A stretch of 64,000 nucleotides of DNA from positions 124,001 through 188,000 of IMG/VR virus record IMGVR_UViG_3300036770_006893. One strand, 5' to 3'. This stretch comes from a virus. Positions 1 through 7,497 of the stretch are shown here, one piece after another. The position numbers and the translations under genes were made by a program. The notes beneath the pieces are model-generated. The model was given only the letters and a program-made list of their open reading frames with translations, was not told the DNA's origin and made no database searches. The number at the start of each line of letters is the position of its first letter. Positions within the stretch are counted from its first letter, which is position 1.

Positions 1-415
1 TAGAGCCAACCTTACTAGCCTCCCTGACTGCTTTATTAGCCATCGATAACAGCTGTTCTTTTTCGTCCTCTGTTTTTAAATTCCATGCCGCTCTAGCTTT
101 AGATTTCCTGTCTTTTATCTCTTCCTCCGATAACTGGCTCCAAGACTTAAGAACAGAATTACCAATTGAACGTTTAGTTGCTTCGCTTCTCTTACGTCCT
201 TTGGTTGGGTGTGTGTGTTTTCCTGTGACAAGGGCGTTTTTTTGCGCCTCAGATTTATTGCGTATATTTATTTTTAAACGTATGGCATCTCGTCTAATTT
301 TATTAGCATATGTCCCACATGCCTCCGCGATGTCTGCAAAACTTTTATTTTCATCAATATACAGTTTTTTGATTAACTTTTTCTTTTCCTCATCACCCAG
401 CTGATTGTATAACAT
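1..415 (-). CDS. HTH protein with NUMOD3-like motif, partial at the window edge
   Basis: Reading leftward from the ATG at 413-415, the frame stays open to the window edge, so about 138 residues of the N-terminus are visible and the C-terminus is missing. Residues about 22-50 look like a helix-turn-helix (SFADIAEACGTYANKIRRD), of the kind that senses a short DNA site. Residues about 66-100 hold a basic stretch with GRKRSEATKRSIGNS, similar to the NUMOD3 DNA-binding repeat of homing endonucleases. The start overlaps the end of the next gene by 23 bases, as usual in this operon. A DNA-binding role is likely. A small terminase subunit, a regulator or an endonuclease accessory domain are all possible, and the visible part cannot decide between them. 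Confidence 0.6.
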   Translation of the reverse strand, partial: MLYNQLGDEEKKKLIKKLYIDENKSFADIAEACGTYANKIRRDAIRLKINIRNKSEAQKNALVTGKHTHPTKGRKRSEATKRSIGNSVLKSWSQLSEEEIKDRKSKARAAWNLKTEDEKEQLLSMANKAVREASKVGS

Positions 416-869
416 TGATTATTTCCTCATATGAGAACTTGTTGATTTTATTGACACGTAATGATGGCCAGCATATGTTATATATGTTTTTTACATCATC
501 ACTAGTTGATATAATATGTAAATTATTTTTTTCAAACAGTTTTTTCCATAAAGTATATTCTGTATATCCAGAAGCCCATGGTGTCTCATTAGTATAAAAA
601 AATACGTTATGCGCTTTTGGAAAACTATTAGATAGCATTAAAGACATAGTATCAAATATAACAATATTACCATCAAAAAACTTACTATGGCTTATAGGCA
701 TAAGAGGGATGTTCATATGAGACGTCATAGACGAAGAGCAATTAAATATGCAAATATTGCTCAACGGATTATGGTCTATAAAAGGTCTTATTTCTGATAT
801 TAGGGCAATGTGTTCAGCAGACTGATTGAGGTATAGGCATATGAATGCTAGATCTTTTGTTAGTTTCAT
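393..869 (-). CDS. hypothetical protein in sugar cluster
   Basis: This is a 158-residue protein of unrecognised family. It starts with an ATG that overlaps the stop of the preceding gene (ATGA), which supports the start. The fold looks like alternating strands and helices, with hydrophobic strands such as NIVIFDTMSLML and NVFFYTNETPW, and a late segment resembling the linker of GT-B glycosyltransferases. It has no clear catalytic motif. It sits at the end of a run of glycosyltransferase and sugar-nucleotide genes, so a role in glycan modification is an inference from position only. Confidence 0.55.
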   Translation of the reverse strand: MKLTKDLAFICLYLNQSAEHIALISEIRPFIDHNPLSNICIFNCSSSMTSHMNIPLMPISHSKFFDGNIVIFDTMSLMLSNSFPKAHNVFFYTNETPWASGYTEYTLWKKLFEKNNLHIISTSDDVKNIYNICWPSLRVNKINKFSYEEIINVIQSAG

Positions 870-1600
870 TTTACTATCTTTTCTAGAAAATCCTCTATAT
901 CTACAGGACTAAAACTATTTGTGTTTTTGTTTATTGTGAGAGTCTCTGCGTCTAATATGACGCAGCCACAGGTATATGCTTCAGCAACATAGGACTCATA
1001 TTTATTTGACACAAAATATTTGCAATTATTTAAGATATCATTTTTGTCTAGTTCTGTAAGCATTCCGAGATTTTGAGGATGCTGTATAGATTTGTTATTA
1101 AATAATAAAAATTTACTATCTTTTGTTTCTGGATATAGATGTTTTTTTATATGTTGTGGAATCTCACTATCCTCATCCAAAAAATATGCTATCCTATCTA
1201 TTCTGTTGTAGTTTTCGTTGTTCTTAGAAGTAAATAAATTTTTGTTTATACAATAATCTGGTAGTACTAGAACATTGCTGTATCGCCGAAACTCATCATG
1301 GTCTTGGGGGTGTAAAATGTGTTTAGCCTTTTTAATATATCTAATAGCATCTTTATTGATTTGTGATCTGCTATGATATATAAACGCTTTTGTCAGTATG
1401 TCACCATATTCGCCCACAAACTGTATGATTTCGTTAGAAATAAAGGAACTATCAAAGATGTAGGCATTAGCACTAATCTTATGATGTATCTCATATAGAT
1501 TTGTAGGTTTGTCTATGAATATTTGAAATTTTGTGCTATTTATGTGTTTGATAGCACTCAATATTCTGTTGTCTCTATCAGACAAAAATACTTTTATCAT
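866..1600 (-). CDS. GT-B glycosyltransferase-like protein
   Basis: This 244-residue protein resembles the C-terminal half of GT-B fold glycosyltransferases. Residues about 205-225 (YVAEAYTCGCVILDAETL) match the acidic-to-small-residue segment with the conserved Glu and Gly-Cys-x-Val/Ile where nucleotide sugars bind, and the end matches the usual C-terminal helix. Residues 100-115 (LVLPDYCINKNLF) resemble the inter-domain linker where a phosphate-binding segment usually begins. An N-terminal acceptor domain is short or divergent. It overlaps its neighbours by 4 and 23 bases. Donor and acceptor sugars cannot be read from the sequence. Confidence 0.5.
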   Translation of the reverse strand: MIKVFLSDRDNRILSAIKHINSTKFQIFIDKPTNLYEIHHKISANAYIFDSSFISNEIIQFVGEYGDILTKAFIYHSRSQINKDAIRYIKKAKHILHPQDHDEFRRYSNVLVLPDYCINKNLFTSKNNENYNRIDRIAYFLDEDSEIPQHIKKHLYPETKDSKFLLFNNKSIQHPQNLGMLTELDKNDILNNCKYFVSNKYESYVAEAYTCGCVILDAETLTINKNTNSFSPVDIEDFLEKIVK

Positions 1601-2273
1601 AAAAGTTTTTGACCCTTTTTATATCGTCTAATGTATTAATTTTGTAAATATTCTTTGTATTGCGAATAGCTATTGGTTCTATATCTATATTATTATTTAT
1701 TAGCAGGTTTACAAGCTCAAAAATATACAGATGATCTAATTTGTATAGTTTAGATAATTTTTGGATCGATTTAATTGTCCTGTTGTTCATAAATATGCAT
1801 TCAGACCATTGGTGTTTCAGGCCGTAAAACAGATACTCAACTTTTGTGGGATCTTGTATACCTATAGAGAAACCATCTTTATTTTTTGGTAATACGAACA
1901 GTGCTGTTTTTTGTGATATGGGTAATTTTTCTTTTAAGAGAACACCGTTGTTGATAAGTAAAAGATTTGATGGCTTTTTTGTGATTATATAATGCATCAG
2001 CGACTGCGCCTGATTGCTATCATTATATTTGTCATTATGTAATATGCTTACTGACTTATATTTTTTAATTTGTTTTTTAATCTTCTCATTTTCGAATCCG
2101 GTTAGTACTGTTATACTAGAATTTTTGTAAAATTTTTTACAATACATTATTTGATAATCTATAAGCGTTATATCATGATATATTTTTAATAATGCTTTTG
2201 ACCCTATGGATTTCATTCCTTTGGTAGCTTCTGGCACTAAAATAAGTATGTTTTGTGGTGAACTACAGCTCAT
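1578..2273 (-). CDS. sugar nucleotidyltransferase-like protein (MobA/NTP_transferase fold)
   Basis: The 231-residue protein has the layout of NTP_transferase proteins that make NDP-sugars. After a first strand (NILILVPEATKG) comes GMKSIGSKALLKI, which corresponds to the family's G-x-G-x-R-(L/M)-x-x-x-KP-L signature, although the Gly/Arg spacing is degenerate. It continues with a typical DYQIMYCKKFYKNSSITVLTGF segment, read here as the helix plus strand after the KPL motif. The C-terminus (NTKNIYKINTLDDIKRVKNFY) resembles the usual 'EINTPEDL' ending of this fold. It probably activates a sugar or polyol phosphate for the neighbouring glycosyltransferases. The altered NTP-binding loop leaves real doubt about activity. 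Confidence 0.55.
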   Translation of the reverse strand: MSCSSPQNILILVPEATKGMKSIGSKALLKIYHDITLIDYQIMYCKKFYKNSSITVLTGFENEKIKKQIKKYKSVSILHNDKYNDSNQAQSLMHYIITKKPSNLLLINNGVLLKEKLPISQKTALFVLPKNKDGFSIGIQDPTKVEYLFYGLKHQWSECIFMNNRTIKSIQKLSKLYKLDHLYIFELVNLLINNNIDIEPIAIRNTKNIYKINTLDDIKRVKNFYDKSIFV

Positions 2274-3018
2274 ATTGTATGTATTTAAAACCTCTATCTG
2301 TTGCTGAGGCCATGGCTTTCAGAATGTCAGGGTTATCGTTTAGCAATAGATACTTATAAGAATTAAAATCTATGAATATACCATCTAAAGTAGTAAGATC
2401 CGCTATAACTGCATTAAATGGATTTTGTTTTACACTTGTCTCAAAATGAAAGAAGTTTATTCTATCATTTAGTTCATTTTCTTTTTCGGGATTTTCTGGT
2501 ATATAAACGGTAAATATTTTGCTATCGACCTTATTTATATTAGTGTCGAGCGAAATAGTTATACATTCTTGTAGCGATTTATCTAATACAAAATTATGTA
2601 ATTTCCATTTGGCCGTATCGTAGATATTTTTTAGTATCTGTTTTGCTATGGAGTCGCTGAGGTCTTTGTTTCTATTAATAAACGATATATATTTTGGCTT
2701 GATGTCCAATTTATTAATTGTTGAGCACACGGCTTCTACATTGGTATCGTTATTTTTCAGATCCACTACTAAATAGTATTTAAGCAGAGAATTATCTCTG
2801 ATTGCCTGTACTATGTCTATCTCATGCAATTCTTTGTTTGAATCATATACACTTTTTGAAAAACAATATTTACACGCATATTCATGAATATAGTTATATC
2901 CGTCTTTATCTTCTATTATTTTTACATCCTTTAATATATTTGGAATATCAAAGTAGCAACCCTTATTATCACCATCCTTAATAAACAAGCAGCCAGAACA
3001 ATATGTATTAATTTTCAT
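2263..3018 (-). CDS. Cys-cluster protein of unknown function
   Basis: This is a 251-residue protein with an N-terminal cysteine cluster: CSGC at residues 8-11, C at about 21, and CKYC at about 49-52, a plausible zinc- or Fe-S-binding module. The rest looks like an alpha/beta domain (ISFINRNKDLSD, FNAVIADLTTLDGIFIDFN) with no motif I recognise, though it vaguely resembles GT-A glycosyltransferases that report on 'IDFNSYKYLLLND'. It overlaps the gene before it by the ATGA arrangement and the gene after it by 11 bases. Position suggests a part in the glycan pathway; nothing in the sequence proves it. Confidence 0.5.
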   Translation of the reverse strand: MKINTYCSGCLFIKDGDNKGCYFDIPNILKDVKIIEDKDGYNYIHEYACKYCFSKSVYDSNKELHEIDIVQAIRDNSLLKYYLVVDLKNNDTNVEAVCSTINKLDIKPKYISFINRNKDLSDSIAKQILKNIYDTAKWKLHNFVLDKSLQECITISLDTNINKVDSKIFTVYIPENPEKENELNDRINFFHFETSVKQNPFNAVIADLTTLDGIFIDFNSYKYLLLNDNPDILKAMASATDRGFKYIQYEL

Positions 3019-3437
3019 AGCTTTCTTCCGAAGGTGACAGCTGACAATATTTTATTTTGTTCAATACCGATAATATCGAATTGTTTATTATCCAGAATTT
3101 GTTTTGTAATTTTTTCGTAAGATATATTATTTTTAACACCCTCTATTATTTTTAGAAATTGTTCTTCTGAGATCTGCCTATCTACATACAATTTAGCAAT
3201 GGCATAGACATCGCTAATAACAAAAGTGACTTGTCCGCCATATCTGGTTTTATTTATGATAGTATCGATTGTGGCTGATGTCTTGTCCTGGGCCACAAAC
3301 GCAAGATCTGCACAATAAATAACATCAATCGACGCATTGGGAATAGAGTCTATATTTTTTATATCCCAGTCCACAAAATCTTTGATATTATGTTTTTCTT
3401 TATTTGTATAATCTATAATATTAATTTTCCGTATCAT
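3015..3437 (-). CDS. degenerate class I SAM-methyltransferase-like protein
   Basis: The 140-residue protein keeps the second half of a class I methyltransferase domain: a strand with acidic residues (ASIDVIYCADLAFVA), a helix, and GGQVTFVISDVYA where families of this type have the post-IV loop and strand. The glycine-rich SAM-binding motif I is not visible, so it may be a truncated or inactive relative, or a partner subunit. I chose the ATG at 3435-3437 rather than a TTG two codons upstream because an AAGGA sequence sits at a suitable distance before the ATG. It may modify a sugar made by the surrounding genes. Confidence 0.4.
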   Translation of the reverse strand: MIRKINIIDYTNKEKHNIKDFVDWDIKNIDSIPNASIDVIYCADLAFVAQDKTSATIDTIINKTRYGGQVTFVISDVYAIAKLYVDRQISEEQFLKIIEGVKNNISYEKITKQILDNKQFDIIGIEQNKILSAVTFGRKL

Positions 3438-3455
3438 TTGCAACTATCCTTATGT

Positions 3456-4310
3456 CTATATACTGTTTAAATAGTGGTTATATATTTTGGTACAAAATTC
3501 CGACCAGTCGTATTTTTTAATCGTGTCGGAAGCTATGCTTTGCGTCTTTTGGTCTATATCTGATTTTAGTAGATTAGATACTGTGTGTATCATATCCTGT
3601 AGATCTTTTACAACAAAAATATTGGCATCAAAAGCAAATCTTGTGGTTACACAGTAACACCCGCAAGCGGAGGCCGCTAAAAGATTATAATAGGTGTCTG
3701 TATCGATGCAAATGCGATACTTGGATAAAATAGCATAATTCTCATTAATATCATTACTAAATTCATATAGAGTATCGGTTCCTGGTATAGTTTGCTTAAG
3801 GTGCTGATATACGGCCTCTATCTGTTTTTGTTTTTTCGTATTAATAATTAGTATGTTTTTATTTCTTTCTACAGTATCGATATTTTTAGGTGGTATAACG
3901 CCATAGTTTATGTATTCTATATTAGGCATCTCCCACACAGAATCATTCGAAAAAAACGATAATATTTTGTGTGCAGACGTATTGCTAAATAATATTTGCA
4001 TATCTTCTTTTTTCATAGTCTGTGGTGGTGCGTCGTGAATAGATATAATATGCGGAACGAAATATTCCGATAAGCTTTTTTTGTTTTGGGCAAACTCTAA
4101 TGCGCTATTTATCCAAACACAACTATAAAAAATATTATCTATAAATGGCTTATTGGTATTAATGTCTAGTGGTATAAAATACTTTTGCTCATCACTAGAC
4201 ATCGCTACGTCAAACAATGAATTATGCTTAGCATAAAGCATATTAGGAGGTTGGTTTCCTAATATTCTTTTTTTAGTGTAAATTTGATTTTTGATTTGTT
4301 TATTTAGCAT
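3456..4310 (-). CDS. GT-B glycosyltransferase
   Basis: A 284-residue protein with a GT-B type C-terminal half. Residues about 215-250 (YNLLAASACGCYCVTTRFAFD) carry the conserved small residues and the Gly-Cys step of the donor-binding region, and the C-terminus ends in the typical DWSEFCTKIYNHYL helix ('W...v..y') of GT1/GT4 enzymes. Residues around 160-170 (RNKNILIINTKKQKQ) resemble the strand that opens the C-terminal Rossmann domain. The N-terminal acceptor domain appears shortened. Overlaps the preceding gene by 7 bases. It probably transfers a sugar to a glycan or to a phage component; the specificity is unknown. Confidence 0.6.
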   Translation of the reverse strand: MLNKQIKNQIYTKKRILGNQPPNMLYAKHNSLFDVAMSSDEQKYFIPLDINTNKPFIDNIFYSCVWINSALEFAQNKKSLSEYFVPHIISIHDAPPQTMKKEDMQILFSNTSAHKILSFFSNDSVWEMPNIEYINYGVIPPKNIDTVERNKNILIINTKKQKQIEAVYQHLKQTIPGTDTLYEFSNDINENYAILSKYRICIDTDTYYNLLAASACGCYCVTTRFAFDANIFVVKDLQDMIHTVSNLLKSDIDQKTQSIASDTIKKYDWSEFCTKIYNHYLNSI

Positions 4311-5296
4311 AGGATATCTAATATTCTGCTTTTTTCTTGTGCATCTAAACCATGTTTTTCGACTTTATTGAGATCAGATAGTGCGTCCACTATAGACTGT
4401 GTTAGTACGGATTGCTTATGCTTGTCGATATAGTAGTCTACGGTGTTCATCGATGGAACAGTGATGTGGTCGAGATTGGTGATATCCAGTATTTTACTAT
4501 TGTAGCACTCAGCCATGCTTCTATTTAATCCGCACTCGTATTGATCTTTCAGGTCGATAAAAATATCACAAGAGTTATGTAGTACTTTTAAGTGGTCGTA
4601 GGTAAATTCTTGATTTATAATTTTTATAGGCTTGAGAATAGGATGATAATTCATTTTGTCAAAAATATCTTGTATATTTTTTTCTAATGCTTCTTGGGCA
4701 TTGTATTTTTTAGGGTCCGTTAATGCTAAAACCATACATTTTTCGAGACTATTGCGGCAAGATATGATAAAAGATATAATTATCTTATTGAGAATGTTAT
4801 TGTTTTCTAAATAATTGCCGATAAAGTATAATTTTGTTTTATTATTACAATAATCAAAATTGCCCTGCTGTCCATCAGGAATTTTTTCTATATGGTATAC
4901 TAGCGCTTTGTGTGCTATATTATATTTACTTAGTATATAAGCATTAGTATAATCGTCAACTAAAACAGTATTAAAGTTACGTAATACTTCTAACTGATAT
5001 TGGCTTACGGAATAATCTATCATAGGTATGCATATATTTTTTTCTCCCAAGCTGATATATTTTGGATCACAAATCATTTCGACGGGACAGTGTTGTATCA
5101 CATAGTCGTAGCTATCGAAACTCTGTCTTAGTCTATAGTTTTCGAATTTATCAACATTAACATAGTCTAAATCGGTAATTATTGACTTTGTTTCTAGTTG
5201 AATAGAAGGATTCGATTTTATTGTGTCTATAATATTTCTTGAGGCCATACCTATTAAATCGGTATTATAATATGGTCCAAAATATAATACTTTCAT
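4304..5296 (-). CDS. GT-B glycosyltransferase
   Basis: A 330-residue protein with a full GT-B outline. The first strand and loop (MKVLYFGPYYNTDLIGMA) match the start of the acceptor Rossmann domain. A later strand, KTKLYFIGNYLENNN, opens the donor domain. The segment CDIFIDLKDQYECGLNRSMAECYN near residues 250-275, read in parts, carries the two acidic residues of the EX7E-like motif of retaining GT4/GT5 enzymes. It starts with an ATG overlapping the stop of the gene before it. Likely cytoplasmic and part of the seven-gene sugar cluster; the sugars cannot be inferred. Confidence 0.6.
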   Translation of the reverse strand: MKVLYFGPYYNTDLIGMASRNIIDTIKSNPSIQLETKSIITDLDYVNVDKFENYRLRQSFDSYDYVIQHCPVEMICDPKYISLGEKNICIPMIDYSVSQYQLEVLRNFNTVLVDDYTNAYILSKYNIAHKALVYHIEKIPDGQQGNFDYCNNKTKLYFIGNYLENNNILNKIIISFIISCRNSLEKCMVLALTDPKKYNAQEALEKNIQDIFDKMNYHPILKPIKIINQEFTYDHLKVLHNSCDIFIDLKDQYECGLNRSMAECYNSKILDITNLDHITVPSMNTVDYYIDKHKQSVLTQSIVDALSDLNKVEKHGLDAQEKSRILDILC

Positions 5297-6954
5297 TTTT
5301 GGGTATCTTTCATTTTTGCATAAGCTATGAAGTCTTCGTCAAAACTAATCTTTTTAATTCTTGCTAATTCAGCTTGATTATGATTTCTAATAATTGTTTT
5401 TATCATATCGACGCCCATATCGCTACTAAAGTTTTGGTAAGATGTACCAGATTGACTGAAGCCATAAGCTATGTCTTTACAAAGATTAAGCATCATCATA
5501 GATCCTATTTTTTCGTAATCCATTAGGTTTGATCCACAAATAGACGCTAGATTAAGCATATTCAGCGTATGGTCTTTTGGTACATCGAAATCATTTAGAA
5601 TTTGCGGCTCCTGATCCCAATCGGCCCTATATCCAGAGTCATCTAGTTTATCAAGATAGTTTTCCCATTTTTTGGCTATATGATCCCAATTATAGTGTTT
5701 CTCTACCAAGCTTCTGGTCTCTATACGTTTTTGTAATCTCATAGGCTCTGGTAAATTTATAAACGATAATATGTTTTTAATTAGACTATCGTTATCGGGA
5801 TAAACCCTTATTGCTTTGGTTTCTAATTCCTTGAACCTGTTTTTTATATCTACTTTATATGCGTTGAGTTTATTTATTATATCAACCATAGCGCTATAAT
5901 TCACTGTGGCTACGGGGACACCACAAGCAGCAGCTTCTACTTGAGGCATGCCAAATCCTTCGCATATAGCATATTGTACATAAATATCGAATGTATTATA
6001 TATATTTGCTAATATTTCGTTAGGCACACCTATAGCAACAGACGGTAGTCTGCATGAGTTCTCTAAGCAGTTTTTACAAATTCTAGTAGGATGATTGTAC
6101 GTTGTTGTTTCTACTTGATGGCATCTACCACAAAAATATGTAAACAGCACCTTATTGCATAATTTAGTATCTCTTAGTAATTCTGGTATGTCCCATCCTG
6201 CGTCTGGGTAGCTAGTGTGCAGATACAAATATAAATTTTTAGCGGTTTCTGCATTTTCTTGTGATAGTTTATCTATTAGATTTCTAAACGCAAAAAGCAA
6301 TTCTGGTATGAGTTTTCGTTTTTGATTTCTCATAACAGAACCAATTATTATGGATTCCGGTGGGATACCAAGATTTTTCTTGATTATATTTTTATCTAGA
6401 ACTTTAAATATAGAGAGGTCCACTCCGGGTGATGCGGTATCTATATAGTTTATTTTGCCTCTGCTTTGATTTTTAAGTACATCCGCACCCCAGTCAGAAT
6501 ATGTAAATATCGCATCTGCCCCAATAAATGTATCTATCCATTCGTCTTGCTGAGGAGCAGAATCAACCGTAGGCATTAGTATCCAATGAAAAAATCTTCT
6601 TAATGGAGATAAAGACTGATAATGACTCATCCAATAGTCTCTTACATCTATTACAACATCTGGGCGAAAATCTAATAGAACCTTTTCAAAGCGCCATCTA
6701 CCGAATTGATTATCTTGTCTGGATGAGTACTCATTGAACCTAGGGTCATTTTCTCTAACAGCATTAGCATAGAATCGCCAATTTATATCTTTATCTCTAC
6801 TGTCATTTACGTGAGCGTACGAAGCAAATTCTGCTATGTGAAATTTGTTTGTTTTATACAGTCTCGACAGAATCTCCTTTGCATATGTGCCAAAGCCAGA
6901 GCTTAAAAAGCTTGCTTCAGAACACATTAGTACTTTTAGTTTATTGTTTTTCAT
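5293..6954 (-). CDS. GT4-family glycosyltransferase with inserted zinc ribbon
   Basis: A 553-residue retaining glycosyltransferase of the GT4 type. The N-terminal domain has the glycine-rich GFGTYAKEILSRLY segment near residues 20-33. The donor domain shows CEGFGMPQVEAAACGVPV at about residues 332-349, the EX7E motif region. Between them, at about residues 271-300, sits CGRC...CKNCLENSC, a zinc-ribbon-like four-to-five Cys insert not typical of GT4 enzymes. The last 100 residues form an extra helical tail. It is the first gene after the ssb terminator hairpin and is translationally coupled (ATGA) to the next glycosyltransferase. Confidence 0.85.
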   Translation of the reverse strand: MKNNKLKVLMCSEASFLSSGFGTYAKEILSRLYKTNKFHIAEFASYAHVNDSRDKDINWRFYANAVRENDPRFNEYSSRQDNQFGRWRFEKVLLDFRPDVVIDVRDYWMSHYQSLSPLRRFFHWILMPTVDSAPQQDEWIDTFIGADAIFTYSDWGADVLKNQSRGKINYIDTASPGVDLSIFKVLDKNIIKKNLGIPPESIIIGSVMRNQKRKLIPELLFAFRNLIDKLSQENAETAKNLYLYLHTSYPDAGWDIPELLRDTKLCNKVLFTYFCGRCHQVETTTYNHPTRICKNCLENSCRLPSVAIGVPNEILANIYNTFDIYVQYAICEGFGMPQVEAAACGVPVATVNYSAMVDIINKLNAYKVDIKNRFKELETKAIRVYPDNDSLIKNILSFINLPEPMRLQKRIETRSLVEKHYNWDHIAKKWENYLDKLDDSGYRADWDQEPQILNDFDVPKDHTLNMLNLASICGSNLMDYEKIGSMMMLNLCKDIAYGFSQSGTSYQNFSSDMGVDMIKTIIRNHNQAELARIKKISFDEDFIAYAKMKDTQK

Positions 6955-6982
6955 TTTGAAATAATCTATTTTATGAGAATAG

Positions 6983-7008
6983 AAGTGGGGGCTTTTCAGC
7001 CCCCGCTT
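6983..7008 (-). terminator. hairpin terminator or attenuator after ssb
   Basis: An 11-base-pair stem (6983-6993 with 6998-7008, one G-T wobble) closes a four-base loop that reads GAAA on the minus strand, a very stable GNRA tetraloop. It lies 30 bases after the ssb stop. There is no strong T-run after it on the minus strand, so it may reduce rather than stop transcription into the sugar cluster, or protect the ssb mRNA 3' end. Confidence 0.65.
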
Positions 7009-7037
7009 CGTATCTCAATTACGCTACGCGATTAGTC

Positions 7038-7424
7038 TCAAAAGGCCATAGCCTCTGTTTCTTCTGCGCTTTTCGCTGGTGCGCCGCTATTTTTTGAAAG
7101 CTTCGTAATCTTGGAAAAGTTATTTACTCTAACTTTTAAGCTGCTATGCTTAACTCCGTCCTTTTCCCAAGTATCATTCCTTAATGATCCTTCTACCATT
7201 ACTAGATCACCCTTCTTAAATGAAGAGCCTATAATATCCGCACCGCTATCCCATGCTTCACAATTGATAAAAGATGTGATTTTATCCTTTTCACCACTAG
7301 ACTTGGTGTATTCTCGCGATACGGCAACAGTGAAATTAACAACGGATGTTTGTTTTCCTCCGGTATTTACTGTTCTTAATTCAGGATCTCTAGCAAGATT
7401 ACCACGTAATATAGTTATATTCAT
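7038..7424 (-). CDS. ssb: single-stranded DNA-binding protein
   Basis: A 128-residue SSB with one OB fold. The N-terminus (ITILRGNLARDPELR) is the classic SSB start, followed by NFTVAVSREYTK and GDLVMVEGSLRNDTWEKDG, the core strands that wrap ssDNA. The C-terminus is an acidic tail ending in an aromatic residue (EETEAMAF), like the peptide bacterial SSBs use to recruit replication partners, though less acidic than usual. It has its own promoter and leader, with an AAGGAG ribosome site 8 bases before the ATG, so it is probably made in larger amounts than its replisome neighbours. Confidence 0.95.
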   Translation of the reverse strand: MNITILRGNLARDPELRTVNTGGKQTSVVNFTVAVSREYTKSSGEKDKITSFINCEAWDSGADIIGSSFKKGDLVMVEGSLRNDTWEKDGVKHSSLKVRVNNFSKITKLSKNSGAPAKSAEETEAMAF

Positions 7425-7469
7425 ATCAAAACTCCTTCAAGGTTAAAATTTGTGCGCCAATCGCACCTT

Positions 7470-7497
7470 ATAATACAATAGGGTCGGTAAAAGTCAA
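7470..7497 (-). promoter_or_regulatory. sigma70-like promoter of ssb
   Basis: The -35 box TTGACT (7492-7497) is followed after 16 bases by the -10 box TATTAT (7470-7475). The -35 box overlaps the TGA stop of the upstream polymerase gene. In the leader, 7452-7466 can form a small hairpin (GTGCG/CGCAC) before the strong AAGGAG ribosome site. The spacer length of 16 matches several other promoters in this window. Confidence 0.6.
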
